Assembly: GCF_000181515.1 (NCBI RefSeq)
Contig: NZ_ABCG01000002.1
Coordinates: forward strand, 434,001-498,000
Direction of reading: 5' to 3'
Length of the DNA stretch: 64,000 bases
Origin: Erythrobacter sp. SD-21
GTDB taxonomy: Bacteria; Pseudomonadota; Alphaproteobacteria; Sphingomonadales; Sphingomonadaceae
In this document: in pieces, positions 1 to 9,298 of the stretch
Position numbering within the stretch: the first letter of the stretch is position 1
Layout of the letters: the number at the start of each line of letters is the position of its first letter
Notes under the pieces: model-generated
What the model was told of the DNA's origin: nothing
Database searches by the model: none
What the model saw: the letters and a program-made list of their open reading frames with translations, nothing else
Program-made: the position numbers and the translations under genes

Positions 1-1
1 G

Positions 2-280
2 GTTGTAACCGGTTCGGGGATCGAGGATTTGGTGCGAGGGCTTATTGAGAACTCGCGAAATCTGCTTCCGCGCCCGGGAGAGGTCGCGTTGAACTTTCGC
101 CAGACCTCGGCGTTAAACGACGCGCATGAAGCGCTGCAAGGCATCGACGAAGGTGACGATGTCTTGTTGACGGGTGAGCGCCTTCGGCTCGCACGGCTTG
201 CGCTCGATCGCTTGCTGGGACGTCATTCCACCGAGGACATGCTCGACGCGCTCTTTGGACGGTTCTGCATCGGCAAGTAG
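2..280 (+). CDS. mnmE: tRNA modification GTPase MnmE, C-terminal part (5' end outside window)
   Basis: MnmE works with MnmG to install the 5-carboxymethylaminomethyl group on wobble U34 of certain tRNAs. Only the last ~92 codons are present. The frame is open to the left edge of the window. The protein ends in the family's hallmark C-terminal motif FCIGK, whose Cys is the conserved residue of the C-terminal helical domain. The preceding helical stretch ([13 protein letters not shown], then [12 protein letters not shown]) matches the MnmE C-terminal domain that packs around the G domain. The gene lies 72 bp upstream of mnmG, the usual partner order. Identification is firm; the GTPase domain itself cannot be inspected here. 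Confidence 0.93.
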   Translation, partial: VVTGSGIEDLVRGLIENSRNLLPRPGEVALNFRQTSALNDAHEALQGIDEGDDVLLTGERLRLARLALDRLLGRHSTEDMLDALFGRFCIGK

Positions 281-290
281 TCGCTGGGAT

Positions 291-306
291 TGTTCCACGT
301 GCAACA
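291..306. other. parS: parS-like centromere site 1 (mnmE-mnmG intergenic)
   Basis: TGTTCCACGTGCAACA is a 16-bp near-palindrome around CACGTG, one base away from a perfect dyad. It resembles the bacterial parS consensus TGTTTCACGTGAAACA. It sits about 3.3 kb from parB and belongs to a cluster of three such sites. ParB loads at parS as a CTP-dependent clamp, and ParA segregates the complex. The match is seen directly; binding is inferred. Confidence 0.75.
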
Positions 307-352
307 CTCTTAGCTCTTTGCCTGCTAGGCGCATTGCGGTATCGGCGCGGAC

Positions 353-2206
353 ATGCGGAATTTCGATATCATCGTAGTCGGCGGCGGACACGCCGGCGTC
401 GAAGCGGCTTGCGTCGCTGCGCGCATGGGCGCAGCGACGGCACTCGTCAGTTTCGATCTCACGAAGATCGGCGCGATGAGCTGCAACCCGGCCATCGGCG
501 GTCTGGGCAAAGGGCATCTCGTTCGCGAAGTCGACGCTCTCGATGGCGTGATCGGGCGCGCGGCCGATGCGGCGGCGATCCATTACCGGATGCTCAACCG
601 TTCCAAGGGGAGCGCGGTCTGGGGGCCCCGGGTGCAGGCCGATCGAGCGCTGTTCCATCGTGCTGTTCAGGGGAACGTAAAATCGCAGGAAAGCCTCGAA
701 CTGGTCGAGGGCGAGGCAGCATCATTGGTTCTCGAAGGGGGAAGGGTAACGGGCTTGGCGCTTGCCGATGGCTCGGCTCTCTCGGCCCCCGCGGTGATCC
801 TGTGCACGGGCACTTTTCTAGGCGGGACGCTGTTTCGTGGTGAGGAGCGCTTCGAGGGTGGTCGCATCGGAGAAGATGCGGCGCGCGTCCTGGCGTCGCA
901 GCTGCGCGAGGCCGACCTACCGATGGCTCGGCTCAAGACGGGCACGCCGCCGCGCCTCGACGGCAAGACCATCGACTGGGCGGTGCTCGAGGAGCAGCCC
1001 TCCGATGGGGAAGCGTGGACCATGTCGTCCCTTTCGACGCAGCGAATGAATCCACAGGTCTTCTGCGCCATCACCCGCACAAACGAAAAGGCGCATGACA
1101 TTATCCGCGTGAATCTCGATCGCTCGCCGCTTTTCTCGGGAGCCATCGGCGCTGCGGGTCCGCGCTATTGTCCCTCCATCGAAGACAAGATCCATCGCTT
1201 CGGCGATAGGGAGGGGCACCAGATTTTCCTCGAGCCCGAAGGCCTTTCGACCGATCTCGTCTATCCCAACGGCATCAGTACCTCGCTGCCGACGGATGTG
1301 CAGCACGACATGCTGCGCGCGATGAAGGGACTCGAGCGGGTCGAGATGGCGGTTCCCGGTTACGCGGTGGAATACGATCACATCGATCCTCGCGCGCTCA
1401 GGAGTTCGCTGGAGGTAAAGACAATTCCGGGCCTCTATTGCGCCGGGCAGATCAACGGGACCACGGGTTATGAGGAAGCTGCCGCCCAGGGTCTGGTCGC
1501 GGGCATGAGCGCCGCGGCGACCGTCCTGGGCCGCGAGCCGGTAGGTCTCGACCGGTCCAATTCCTATATCGCGGTCATGGTCGACGATCTGACGCTGCAG
1601 GGCGTCAGCGAGCCTTATCGCATGCTGACATCGCGCGCCGAATACCGGCTGCGGCTGCGTGCCGCCAATGCGGATACGCGCCTGACCGGGCTTGGCATCG
1701 AAGCCTGCCTTGTCGGAGCTGAGCGGGCCGAGTGGTTCAGCCACCGTGAAGAGCGGCGTTTGGTGATCGACAACCAGCTGGAGGAGGAGCTGCACGCCAA
1801 CACGCTCATCGAGGGCGGCATTCGAGCCAAGGCCGATCGCGGCTCGCAGCGCTTGAGGGAGTGGCTCAGGGGAGGGCAGATTTCCATCGAAGAGTTGGCG
1901 GGTATTGTGGGCGGGATAGACCCTCAGGACGCGCTTACCGTCGAGATGGTGGAGGACACGATTTACGAGCCCTATCTGTTGCGGCAGGAGGCGGAACTGC
2001 GGGACCTGAAGGCAGGTGAGAGGCTGCGCCTGCCCGCAGACTTCCCCTATGCTCGTGTACCTGGACTTTCGAACGAGATGATCGAACGCCTCAATAAGGC
2101 CCAACCGGAAACGCTCTCGGCCGCCGGGCGTGTTCCCGGCATCACCCCTGCAGCGCTCGCTGCCTTGCTAGTCCACGCGCGCCGACTTGAGGGTCAGGCG
2201 GCATGA
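353..2206 (+). CDS. mnmG: tRNA uridine-5-carboxymethylaminomethyl modification enzyme MnmG (GidA)
   Basis: FAD-dependent partner of MnmE in wobble-uridine modification. The 617-residue length is typical. The N-terminal dinucleotide-binding motif is [10 protein letters not shown] (about residues 10-19). Family signatures include [22 protein letters not shown] and [14 protein letters not shown]-terminal helical domain ends in [14 protein letters not shown], the MnmE/tRNA-contacting region. The gene starts at ATG 353 and its stop overlaps the rsmG start (ATGA). It is the second gene of the mnmE-mnmG-rsmG-parA-parB run, a conserved origin-proximal order in alphaproteobacteria. Confidence 0.98.
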   Translation: MRNFDIIVVGGGHAGVEAACVAARMGAATALVSFDLTKIGAMSCNPAIGGLGKGHLVREVDALDGVIGRAADAAAIHYRMLNRSKGSAVWGPRVQADRALFHRAVQGNVKSQESLELVEGEAASLVLEGGRVTGLALADGSALSAPAVILCTGTFLGGTLFRGEERFEGGRIGEDAARVLASQLREADLPMARLKTGTPPRLDGKTIDWAVLEEQPSDGEAWTMSSLSTQRMNPQVFCAITRTNEKAHDIIRVNLDRSPLFSGAIGAAGPRYCPSIEDKIHRFGDREGHQIFLEPEGLSTDLVYPNGISTSLPTDVQHDMLRAMKGLERVEMAVPGYAVEYDHIDPRALRSSLEVKTIPGLYCAGQINGTTGYEEAAAQGLVAGMSAAATVLGREPVGLDRSNSYIAVMVDDLTLQGVSEPYRMLTSRAEYRLRLRAANADTRLTGLGIEACLVGAERAEWFSHREERRLVIDNQLEEELHANTLIEGGIRAKADRGSQRLREWLRGGQISIEELAGIVGGIDPQDALTVEMVEDTIYEPYLLRQEAELRDLKAGERLRLPADFPYARVPGLSNEMIERLNKAQPETLSAAGRVPGITPAALAALLVHARRLEGQAA

Positions 2207-2829
2207 TCACGACCGAAGCGCAGGCCCGCGAATTCATTCTAAGCCTGTCCGACCCCGAGACCATCGAGAAACTGGAGCTCCTCTTCAATGCTCTTCGCGA
2301 GGAGAACGAGCGTCAGAACCTTGTATCGCGTGGCTCGCTCGACGATGTCTGGGTACGCCACTTTGCCGATTCCGCACAACTGATCCCGCATGTTCCACGT
2401 GAAACAAAGGGGCCCTGGTTCGACCTCGGCAGCGGAGCGGGCTTCCCTGGCCTCGTGCTCGCGCTCCTCCGGCCCGACGAACCCACGGTCCTCGTCGAAT
2501 CACGCAAGCGTCGACTCGAGTGGTTGCAGGCGATGGTCACCAGACTTGGTCTCGCCAATTGCGAAATCGAGGGAAAACGTCTCGAACTTGTCGACACCCG
2601 AAAAGCCGCAGTAATCTCGGCCCGAGCCTTCGCTCCTTTGCCGAAGCTGCTCGATTTATCCGCACGCTTCTCCACAGGTCGCACTTACTGGGTGTTGCCC
2701 AAAGGGCGGTCGGCAGCGCAAGAGGTCGAGGAACTGCCGCGTAAACTGCGCAAAATGTTCCACGTGGAACACTCCCAAACGGATGGCGAAGCCGGGATCG
2801 TCGTCGGAAAAGGCAAGGTAGGGGCGTAA
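2203..2829 (+). CDS. rsmG: 16S rRNA (guanine-N7)-methyltransferase RsmG (GidB)
   Basis: SAM-dependent methyltransferase that makes m7G527 in 16S rRNA. Loss in other bacteria gives low-level streptomycin resistance. The SAM-binding motif [17 protein letters not shown] starts at about residue 69, followed by the acidic [13 protein letters not shown] loop. The length of 208 residues is normal. The start overlaps the mnmG stop by 4 nt, suggesting translational coupling. The coding sequence itself carries two parS-like sites (2391-2406 and 2756-2771), so its codon choice there is constrained by the centromere function. parA begins 2 nt after its stop. Confidence 0.97.
   Translation: MITTEAQAREFILSLSDPETIEKLELLFNALREENERQNLVSRGSLDDVWVRHFADSAQLIPHVPRETKGPWFDLGSGAGFPGLVLALLRPDEPTVLVESRKRRLEWLQAMVTRLGLANCEIEGKRLELVDTRKAAVISARAFAPLPKLLDLSARFSTGRTYWVLPKGRSAAQEVEELPRKLRKMFHVEHSQTDGEAGIVVGKGKVGA
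2391..2406. other. parS: parS-like centromere site 2 (inside rsmG)
   Basis: TGTTCCACGTGAAACA differs from the canonical TGTTTCACGTGAAACA by a single base. It lies inside the rsmG reading frame, about 1.2 kb upstream of parB. Sequence match seen directly; ParB binding inferred. Confidence 0.85.
2756..2771. other. parS: parS-like centromere site 3 (inside rsmG, perfect palindrome)
   Basis: TGTTCCACGTGGAACA is a perfect 16-bp palindrome, with symmetric T-to-C and A-to-G changes from the canonical parS. It lies near the 3' end of rsmG, 60 bp before parA. All three sites share the left arm TGTTCCACGTG, suggesting the lineage's ParB prefers a C at the fifth position. Confidence 0.85.
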
Positions 2830-2831
2830 GA

Positions 2832-3620
2832 ATGATCACGATCGCGATCGCAAACCAGAAAGGCGGGGTGGGAAAGACGACCACTGCCATCAATATCGCC
2901 ACCGCTATGGCGGCTTCCGGCTGGAAGACGCTCCTGATTGACCTCGACCCCCAGGGTAACGCATCGACCGGCCTCGGCATCGATAACGCCTCGCGCGAAT
3001 ATACGACCTACGATCTTCTCCTCGGCGACGCGACGCTGGCGCAGGCGGCCCAAAAAACCGAAATCCCAAGTCTGGATATCGTGCCCGCCACGCAGGACCT
3101 CTCCGGGGCCGAGGTGGAGCTCGTCTCGGTCGAGGACCGTACCCATCGCCTGCAGAAAACGCTGACGGCACCGCAAACCGGTTTCGCTGGATACGATGTC
3201 GCTTTTATCGACTGCCCGCCGTCGCTTGGCTTGTTGACGCTCAACGCGCTTGGTGCGGCCGATACGCTGATGGTGCCGCTGCAGTGCGAATTCTTCGCGC
3301 TGGAGGGCCTCAGCCAGCTTCTGCAGACCGTCGAGCGCGTTCAGCAGCGCTTCAACCCCGATCTGGGCATTGTCGGTATCGCACTGACCATGTTCGACCG
3401 CCGCAACAAGCTCACCGACCAGGTGGCTGACGATGTGCGCGATTGCCTCGGTAATCTCGTCTTCGAGAACGTCATTCCGCGCAATGTGCGCCTGTCGGAA
3501 GCGCCGAGCCACGGCATGCCTGCCCTGATATATGACCACAATTGTCCCGGAAGCCGCGCCTACATCGGTCTGGCTCGCGAGCTGATCGGACGCCTGCCCG
3601 AGAAGAGGAAAGCTGCATGA
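2832..3620 (+). CDS. parA: Chromosome partitioning ATPase ParA (Soj)
   Basis: Deviant Walker-type ATPase that forms the nucleoid gradient used by ParB-parS to segregate origins. The sequence has the deviant Walker A motif KGGVGKTTT at about residues 10-18, with the signature lysine. It also has the switch region LLIDLDPQGNAS and the Walker B strand AFIDCPPSLG. The length of 262 is typical of a chromosomal ParA without an N-terminal DNA-binding domain. The gene is 2 nt from rsmG and overlaps parB by 4 nt, so it is operonic. Confidence 0.98.
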   Translation: MITIAIANQKGGVGKTTTAINIATAMAASGWKTLLIDLDPQGNASTGLGIDNASREYTTYDLLLGDATLAQAAQKTEIPSLDIVPATQDLSGAEVELVSVEDRTHRLQKTLTAPQTGFAGYDVAFIDCPPSLGLLTLNALGAADTLMVPLQCEFFALEGLSQLLQTVERVQQRFNPDLGIVGIALTMFDRRNKLTDQVADDVRDCLGNLVFENVIPRNVRLSEAPSHGMPALIYDHNCPGSRAYIGLARELIGRLPEKRKAA

Positions 3621-4561
3621 GCGCCGCTGTCGATCGCAAGAAAAAGCTTGGCCGCGGCCTTGGTGCGCTGATGGGCGAGATCCAGCGCGAGGAACCGCTG
3701 GTCCGCGAAAATAGTAACGATAGCAACGAAGTGGCAGCCGCATCTGCCGGAGCGTCGACTTCGGGACTGAACGATATTCCGGTAGCGGACATCTCGCCAC
3801 TTCCCGGTCAGCCTCGTACACACTTCGACGACGAAGCGCTTGACCAGCTTGCCGCCTCTATCGCGCAGCGTGGGGTCATCCAGCCGATCATCGTCACGCC
3901 GAACGGGGCAGGGCGGTACCAGCTGGTCGCCGGTGAACGCCGCTGGCGCGCTGCTCAGCGCGCGCGGCTGCATGCAATTCCCGCCATCGTTCGCGATCTC
4001 GACAAGCGCGAGATCATGGCGCTGGCGCTGATCGAGAACCTGCAACGCGAAGACCTCAACCCGCTGGAAGAGGCGCGCGCCTATCAGAAGCTTTCCGACG
4101 AGGAAGGCATGACCCAGGCCGAAATCGCCGCGCTGGTCGACAAGTCGCGCAGCCATGTCGCGAATTTCCAGCGCCTTCTCGCCTTGCCCGAAGAAGTCCT
4201 TGAAATGCTTGCAAAAGGCAAGCTCACCATGGGCCATGCGCGCCCGCTGATCGGCAACGAGGCCGCCGCAGAAATCGCTCGGAAAGCGGTAAACGACAAT
4301 CTCTCGGTGCGCGAAGTCGAAAAGCTCGCGCGCGGCGAGAAACCCAAGAAGGCAAAGGCTGGCGGGGACGCCAAACCGGTCTCGGAAGCGGCTAACGACG
4401 CCGACATCGCGGCAGTGCAGGGCCACTTGGAGGAATTCCTCGGCCTGCCCGTGCGGATCAAGACCGAGGGCGCACCGGGCAATGGCACGGTGACGATCGG
4501 TTACCGTACGCTGGACCAACTCGATTTGATCTGCCAGCGGCTCACCGGCGGCGATATCTAA
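3617..4561 (+). CDS. parB: Chromosome partitioning protein ParB (Spo0J-like)
   Basis: Centromere-binding CTPase. The start is taken at ATG 3617, overlapping the parA stop, because homologous ParBs begin with a KKKLGRGLGALMGE-like segment. An in-frame start at 3542 would only add residues inside parA. The N-terminal ParB/Srx domain carries GQPRTHFDDEALDQLAASI and the arginine patch GERRWRAAQRA used for CTP binding and sliding. A helix-turn-helix follows (MTQAEIAALVDKSRSHVANF). The C-terminal dimerisation segment ends near the stop. 314 residues. Its likely targets are the three nearby parS-like sites. Confidence 0.97.
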   Translation: MSAAVDRKKKLGRGLGALMGEIQREEPLVRENSNDSNEVAAASAGASTSGLNDIPVADISPLPGQPRTHFDDEALDQLAASIAQRGVIQPIIVTPNGAGRYQLVAGERRWRAAQRARLHAIPAIVRDLDKREIMALALIENLQREDLNPLEEARAYQKLSDEEGMTQAEIAALVDKSRSHVANFQRLLALPEEVLEMLAKGKLTMGHARPLIGNEAAAEIARKAVNDNLSVREVEKLARGEKPKKAKAGGDAKPVSEAANDADIAAVQGHLEEFLGLPVRIKTEGAPGNGTVTIGYRTLDQLDLICQRLTGGDI

Positions 4562-4564
4562 TCC

Positions 4565-5047
4565 TCAGATACGATCGGAAATAATCTCGGCAAGCCGTTC
4601 AATTCCGGCGCGATCTTCCTCATCGAAGCGCGCCTTGGACGGGCTATCGAGATCGATCACCGCCACGACGTCGCCGTTTCGCAGGACGGGGACGACCAGC
4701 TCCGAATTGGTTACCGAATCGCAGGCGATATGGCCGGGGAAGGCGTGGACGTCTTCCACTAGCTGGGTCGCCGCATCGGCAGCCGCCACGCCGCACACGC
4801 CCTTGCCGAGCGGGATACGAATACAGGCTGGACGCCCCATGAAGGGCCCAAGCACCAGTTCGCCTTCGACCATGCGGTAAAAGCCCGTCCAGTTCACATC
4901 GGGAAGGAAATCCCACAGGAGAGCTGCGATATTGGCCATATTGGCCACACCATCGGGCTCATCAGCGGTCAGCGCGTCGGCAGCCTCGTGCAACTGGCGA
5001 TGGGCTTCGGGCTTGGGACAATCGTCCGCGGGGCGAAAATCGAACAT
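4565..5047 (-). CDS. msrC: Free methionine-(R)-sulfoxide reductase (GAF domain)
   Basis: Reduces free methionine-R-sulfoxide in the cytosol. The 160-residue protein is a single GAF domain. The three family cysteines are present: Cys75 (RPACIRI), Cys85 (GKGVCGVAA) and Cys109 (GHIACDSVT), spaced as in characterised fRMsr enzymes. The motif WTGFYR (about residues 53-58) is also typical. It converges on parB with only 3 bp between the stops, so no terminator fits between them. Function is assigned by family; the cysteines are seen directly. Confidence 0.93.
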   Translation of the reverse strand: MFDFRPADDCPKPEAHRQLHEAADALTADEPDGVANMANIAALLWDFLPDVNWTGFYRMVEGELVLGPFMGRPACIRIPLGKGVCGVAAADAATQLVEDVHAFPGHIACDSVTNSELVVPVLRNGDVVAVIDLDSPSKARFDEEDRAGIERLAEIISDRI

Positions 5048-5124
5048 GGGCGGTCAATTAGGGACCTCACGCTCATGCGCAAGGGGCGTTGCGGCCTGCG
5101 CGGGGCTGCACTATCCCCAAACCC

Positions 5125-6576
5125 ATGAGCATCCTCAAGAAGCTGGGCATCGCCCTTCTCGTCATCCTCCTCCTACTGGGGATCTTCGCCTTTATCGTGA
5201 CGCGCGGCGACACGGCCGACTTGCCGATCGACGAAGTTACCGGCACCGACCCGACCTTGCAGGAGGCCGATGCCGAGACTTTCCCGACGGTGGCTATCGC
5301 CGAACCGGTGGGCTGGGCCGAGGGCGAAGTCCCCGAGGCCGCCGAGGGCCTCGCGGTAAACCGCTTCGCCGAGGGACTCGACCACCCGCGCACGGTATAC
5401 GCCTTGCCTAATGGCGACATCTTGGTCTCGCTCACCCGCTCGCCGAACCAGGGAGGCGGCGGCCTGATGGGCTGGATCGCCAACAAGCTCATGACCAAGG
5501 CCGGCGCGAACGGTCCCTCGGCCAACCAAGTGGTGTTGCTCCGTGATGCCGACGGCGACGGCACGGCAGAAACGCGCCGCGTGCTTGTCGACGGCCTCGA
5601 TTCGCCGTCCGGCCTCGCGTGGGGCGACGACACACTTTACATCGCGAACCACGACGAAGTCCTTGCTTTCCAATATGAACTCGGCAGCGACAGCGTGGCG
5701 TCGAAACCCCGCAGGGTGACCGACCTTGCCGGTGGGGGCGGACACTGGATGCGCAATCTCGAGCTCCACCCCGACGGCGATCTCCTCTATGTCGCGGTCG
5801 GTTCGGACACAAACATCGGCGACAAGGGCATGGCGGCAGAGGAAGGCCGCGCGCTGATCTGGGAGGTCAACCTCGAAACCGGGAGCCGCCGCCAGTTCGC
5901 CGGAGGCCTGCGCAACGCCAACGGCCTCGATTTCAATCCCTGGTCGGGCGAACTTTGGACCACGGTCAACGAGCGCGACATGCTCGGTTCGGACCTCGTG
6001 CCCGATTACCTCACCAACGTGCCTGTCGGCGCGCAGTATGGCTGGCCGTGGGTCTATTGGGGCGACAATTACGATCGCCGCGTGGAAGAGCCCGTGCCAC
6101 AGTATATCAGTTACGTGCGCCGCCCTGAATACGCGCTCGGTCCCCATGTGGCCGCGCTCGGTCTCGTCTTCAGCAAGGAAGGCGCGGCAATGGGCGAAGG
6201 CTTCTCCAGCGGCGCCTTCATCGCGCGCCATGGCTCATGGAACCGCAAGCCGCCCTCAGGGTACGACGTGGTCTATGTCGCCTTCGACGAGCGCGGCAAT
6301 CCGACCGGAAAGCCGATTCCGGTCCTTACCGGCTTCCTGAAGCCCGACGGCGACACACGCGGCCGCCCAACCTGGGTCGAATGGGCGGGCGACGGATCGC
6401 TTCTTGTCAGCGACGATACGGCCGGGATCATCTGGCGCGTAACATCGCCCGGCGCGACGCCGCAAGGCGCGATCGCGAGAATTTCAGGCGACCGCCTTCC
6501 GCCGCAGCGCGAACTGCGCGGACAGGACGCCTCTTTCGGCGCCGACGATTACGCCCGCATCGTCCCCGAAGGCTAA
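5125..6576 (+). CDS. PQQ-type sugar/sorbosone dehydrogenase-like beta-propeller protein, membrane anchored
   Basis: Belongs to the glucose/sorbosone dehydrogenase (GSDH) family of six-bladed beta-propellers. The start is set at ATG 5125 so that the protein opens with a short basic stretch and a signal anchor (residues ~6-25, GIALLVILLLLGIFAFIV). The upstream in-frame start would put 12 odd residues before it. Propeller signatures include NRFAEGLDHPRTVYALPNGD, GLRNANGLDFNPWSGELWTTVNERD and GAFIARHGSWNRKPPSGYDV. 483 residues. The substrate and true PQQ dependence cannot be read from the sequence. It is periplasmic by topology. Its stop overlaps that of the convergent acyl-CoA dehydrogenase by 4 nt. 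Confidence 0.85.
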   Translation: MSILKKLGIALLVILLLLGIFAFIVTRGDTADLPIDEVTGTDPTLQEADAETFPTVAIAEPVGWAEGEVPEAAEGLAVNRFAEGLDHPRTVYALPNGDILVSLTRSPNQGGGGLMGWIANKLMTKAGANGPSANQVVLLRDADGDGTAETRRVLVDGLDSPSGLAWGDDTLYIANHDEVLAFQYELGSDSVASKPRRVTDLAGGGGHWMRNLELHPDGDLLYVAVGSDTNIGDKGMAAEEGRALIWEVNLETGSRRQFAGGLRNANGLDFNPWSGELWTTVNERDMLGSDLVPDYLTNVPVGAQYGWPWVYWGDNYDRRVEEPVPQYISYVRRPEYALGPHVAALGLVFSKEGAAMGEGFSSGAFIARHGSWNRKPPSGYDVVYVAFDERGNPTGKPIPVLTGFLKPDGDTRGRPTWVEWAGDGSLLVSDDTAGIIWRVTSPGATPQGAIARISGDRLPPQRELRGQDASFGADDYARIVPEG

Positions 6577-8312
6577 CCCAACAGTGCGGCGGTCTCGATT
6601 TCGTAGAGCGCCGCGCCCCCGGCGGTGGCTGCGGCCTTAAGCCCCGACGCCTCAGGCACGATGCGCTCGAGGAAGAAGCGCACGGTGGCCGGCTTCGTCG
6701 CCGCCAGAGCGGGCGCATCCCCGGCTTCTACGGCGCGCAGCTGGTGCACCAGCTGCCATCCCGCCACCGCTACCGAGAGCATGGTGCAGAAGGGCACGCT
6801 TCCTGCGAGCTTATCGTCCAGACTGGCTTCCTCGCGCATCCACTTCGCCACGGCTGCGCAGTCGCCTGCCAGCGCGAAAAGCGCAGGATAGTCCGCGCAA
6901 TCGCGCGCAATTTCCTTGGTCAGGCCAATCAGCGCCTCGCCATTGTCGAGCCCCAGCTTACGCGTGACGAGATCGGCGGCCTGGATACCGTTCGTGCCTT
7001 CGTATATCGGGGCAATGCGCGAATCGCGCCAGTGCTGCGCCGCGCCGGTTTCCTCGACGAGGCCCATGCCGCCGTGGACCTGGATGCCGAGGCTGGCGAC
7101 TTCGATGCCGATATCGGTGCCCCAGGCCTTGATAAGCGGGGTCAGGACCTCGCCGCGCGCCTTGGCGGCCTCATCGCCCAGAACCCCGCGATCGACCTGT
7201 CCTGCGGTGTAATATAGCACCGCCCGCGCGCCTTCGGTCAGCGCCTTCATGCGCAGCAGCATACGGCGCACGTCGGGATGCTCAATTATCGAGACGGCGG
7301 CCTTGTCGGGCGACCCGGCGCGCGCCGACTGGACGCGCTCCTTCGCGTAATCGAGCGCCTGCTGCGTTGCGCGTTCGCCGATCTGCACGCCCTGATTGCC
7401 GACATTGATGCGCGCGTTGTTCATCATCGTGAACATGGCCGCCAGCCCGCGGTTCTCTGTGCCAACGAGCTCACCGATGCATTCGTCATTGTCGCCATAG
7501 CTCATCACGCAGGTGGGCGAGGCGTTGATGCCGAGCTTGTGCTCGAGGCTCACGCAGCGAAGATCGTTATGCGCGCCGAGCGAGCCATCCGGTTTCACAT
7601 GATACTTGGGCACGGTGAAGAGCGAGATACCGCGGCTTCCCTCCGGCGCATCGGGCAAGCGCGCGAGGACGAGGTGGATGATGTTCTCCGCCAGCTCGTG
7701 CTCGCCCCAGGTGATGTAGATCTTCTGGCCCTTGATGAGGAACTTGCCCGTGTGCTCGCCCTCGGTAATCGGCTTGGCGGTGGTGCGCAGCGCCCCGACG
7801 TCGGAGCCGGCCTGCGGTTCGGTCAGGTTCATCGTGCCGGACCACTTCCCACTGACGAGATCGGGCAGGTATTTCTGCTGCAACTCCTCCGAGCCATGGT
7901 GCTCCAGAGCCTCGATCGCGCCGACCGACAGCATCGGCAGCAGGTTGAAGGCCATGTTCGCCGTGCCGAGGTTCTCCAGCACGTTGCAGGCGAGCGTGAA
8001 GGGCAGGCCCTGTCCGCCGAATTCCGCTGGCGAGGCGATGGCGTTCCACCCCTGCTCGACATAATGCGCATAGGCGTCCGCATAGCCATCGGGCAGGCGC
8101 ACAACGCCGTTTTCCAGCTTCGCGCCTTCGAGGTCGCCCACACGGTTGAGAGGGGCAAACTCGCCGGCCGCGAACTGCCCCACGCCCTCGACGATCGCTT
8201 CCACCATGTCGGGCTCGGCGGCGGCGAAGCGTTCGCTTTGCGCAAGCTCCTCGATTCCGGCGTTCACGCGGATGGCGAGCAACTGGTCCTGTGTGGCGGG
8301 AGTGTAGGTCAC
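6573..8312 (-). CDS. Acyl-CoA dehydrogenase, DmdC/long-form type
   Basis: FAD-dependent alpha,beta-dehydrogenation of an acyl-CoA. At 579 residues it is longer than the ~380-residue classical enzymes and matches the long-form family that includes 3-methylmercaptopropionyl-CoA dehydrogenase. Visible motifs are MNLTEPQAGSDVGALRT (substrate/FAD site), GIQVHGGMGLVEETGAAQHW and the active-site loop RIAPIYEGTNGIQAADL. In YEGTNGIQ the Glu is the expected catalytic base. The C-terminal ~120 residues form the extra domain of this subfamily. Electrons probably pass to the ETF encoded at the right end of the window. Substrate chain length is unknown; DMSP use should not be assumed. Confidence 0.9.
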   Translation of the reverse strand: MTYTPATQDQLLAIRVNAGIEELAQSERFAAAEPDMVEAIVEGVGQFAAGEFAPLNRVGDLEGAKLENGVVRLPDGYADAYAHYVEQGWNAIASPAEFGGQGLPFTLACNVLENLGTANMAFNLLPMLSVGAIEALEHHGSEELQQKYLPDLVSGKWSGTMNLTEPQAGSDVGALRTTAKPITEGEHTGKFLIKGQKIYITWGEHELAENIIHLVLARLPDAPEGSRGISLFTVPKYHVKPDGSLGAHNDLRCVSLEHKLGINASPTCVMSYGDNDECIGELVGTENRGLAAMFTMMNNARINVGNQGVQIGERATQQALDYAKERVQSARAGSPDKAAVSIIEHPDVRRMLLRMKALTEGARAVLYYTAGQVDRGVLGDEAAKARGEVLTPLIKAWGTDIGIEVASLGIQVHGGMGLVEETGAAQHWRDSRIAPIYEGTNGIQAADLVTRKLGLDNGEALIGLTKEIARDCADYPALFALAGDCAAVAKWMREEASLDDKLAGSVPFCTMLSVAVAGWQLVHQLRAVEAGDAPALAATKPATVRFFLERIVPEASGLKAAATAGGAALYEIETAALLG

Positions 8313-8359
8313 GGGGTATCCTCTTGGCTTTTGGCGCCCTGCAGATATAGCGCGCGGGC

Positions 8360-9298
8360 ATGAGCGGCAAATACGCTACGGAAACGCTTGCAGCGGACAA
8401 AGGTGGCATGGCGCGCGCCGCAGAGATCCTGCGCGCGGGCGGCCTCGTCGCGGTGCCGACCGAAACGGTCTACGGCCTCGCCGCAAGAGCGGACGATATG
8501 GCTGCCGTCTCGCTGATTTACGAGGCGAAGGGGCGGCCGAGCTTCAATCCGCTGATCGTCCATGTCGCCTCGATGAAAGTCGCACGAAACCTGGCCGAAT
8601 TCTCGCCGGAAGCGGAGGCGCTCGCCGAGGCGCACTGGCCCGGACCGCTGACGCTGGTCCTGCCAAGCCGTACCGACGCCAAGCTTGCCGATACGGTGAC
8701 GGCAGGGCTCGAAACGGTGGCAGTCCGAATGCCCAACCACCCGATAATGCGAAAAATCCTGCAGAGCGTCGATGTCCCGCTCGCCGCGCCTTCGGCCAAC
8801 CGCAGTGGATTCATCAGCCCAACGACGGCGGAGCATGTGCTGACGTCGCTCGACGGGCGCATCGACGCCGTTCTCGATGGGGGCGAGTGCCGCGCTGGCG
8901 TGGAATCGACCATCGCGGCGGTCCGCGCAGACGGACGCGTGGAAGTGCTGCGGCCCGGGCCGGTGCAGCTGGATGCCGGAGCTATGGCGCAAGACGGGGT
9001 TGGCAAGATCGAGGCCCCCGGACAGCTCGCCAGCCATTACGCCCCCGGCAAACCCGTGCGTCTCGACGTCATCCGCTCCGTCGAGGACGAATTCTATATT
9101 GGTTTCGGGAAGGTTACGGGCGATTGCTCGCTCTCGGTCGGGGGCGATCTGGAGGAAGCGGCGTCACGGCTTTACGCCTGCCTTCACGAGGGTGCCGCGT
9201 CGCACAAGCCGCGCATCGCCATAGCGCCTATTCCCGCGGAAGGGATCGGCCGAGCGATCAACGACCGTATCCGCCGCGCCGCAACTCCGCCCGATTAG
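8360..9298 (+). CDS. L-threonylcarbamoyladenylate synthase (Sua5/YwlC/YrdC family)
   Basis: Makes threonylcarbamoyl-AMP from Thr, bicarbonate and ATP, the first step of tRNA t6A37 synthesis. The N-terminal YrdC domain carries GGLVAVPTETVYGLAARADD (about residues 26-45), followed by KGRPSFNPLIVHV and VAVRMPNHPIM. The 312-residue length and C-terminal APGQLASHYAPGKPVRL show the longer two-domain Sua5 form rather than the YrdC/TsaC-only form. It is divergent from the acyl-CoA dehydrogenase. Its 3' end overlaps the convergent lipoprotein gene by 4 nt. Confidence 0.95.
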   Translation: MSGKYATETLAADKGGMARAAEILRAGGLVAVPTETVYGLAARADDMAAVSLIYEAKGRPSFNPLIVHVASMKVARNLAEFSPEAEALAEAHWPGPLTLVLPSRTDAKLADTVTAGLETVAVRMPNHPIMRKILQSVDVPLAAPSANRSGFISPTTAEHVLTSLDGRIDAVLDGGECRAGVESTIAAVRADGRVEVLRPGPVQLDAGAMAQDGVGKIEAPGQLASHYAPGKPVRLDVIRSVEDEFYIGFGKVTGDCSLSVGGDLEEAASRLYACLHEGAASHKPRIAIAPIPAEGIGRAINDRIRRAATPPD

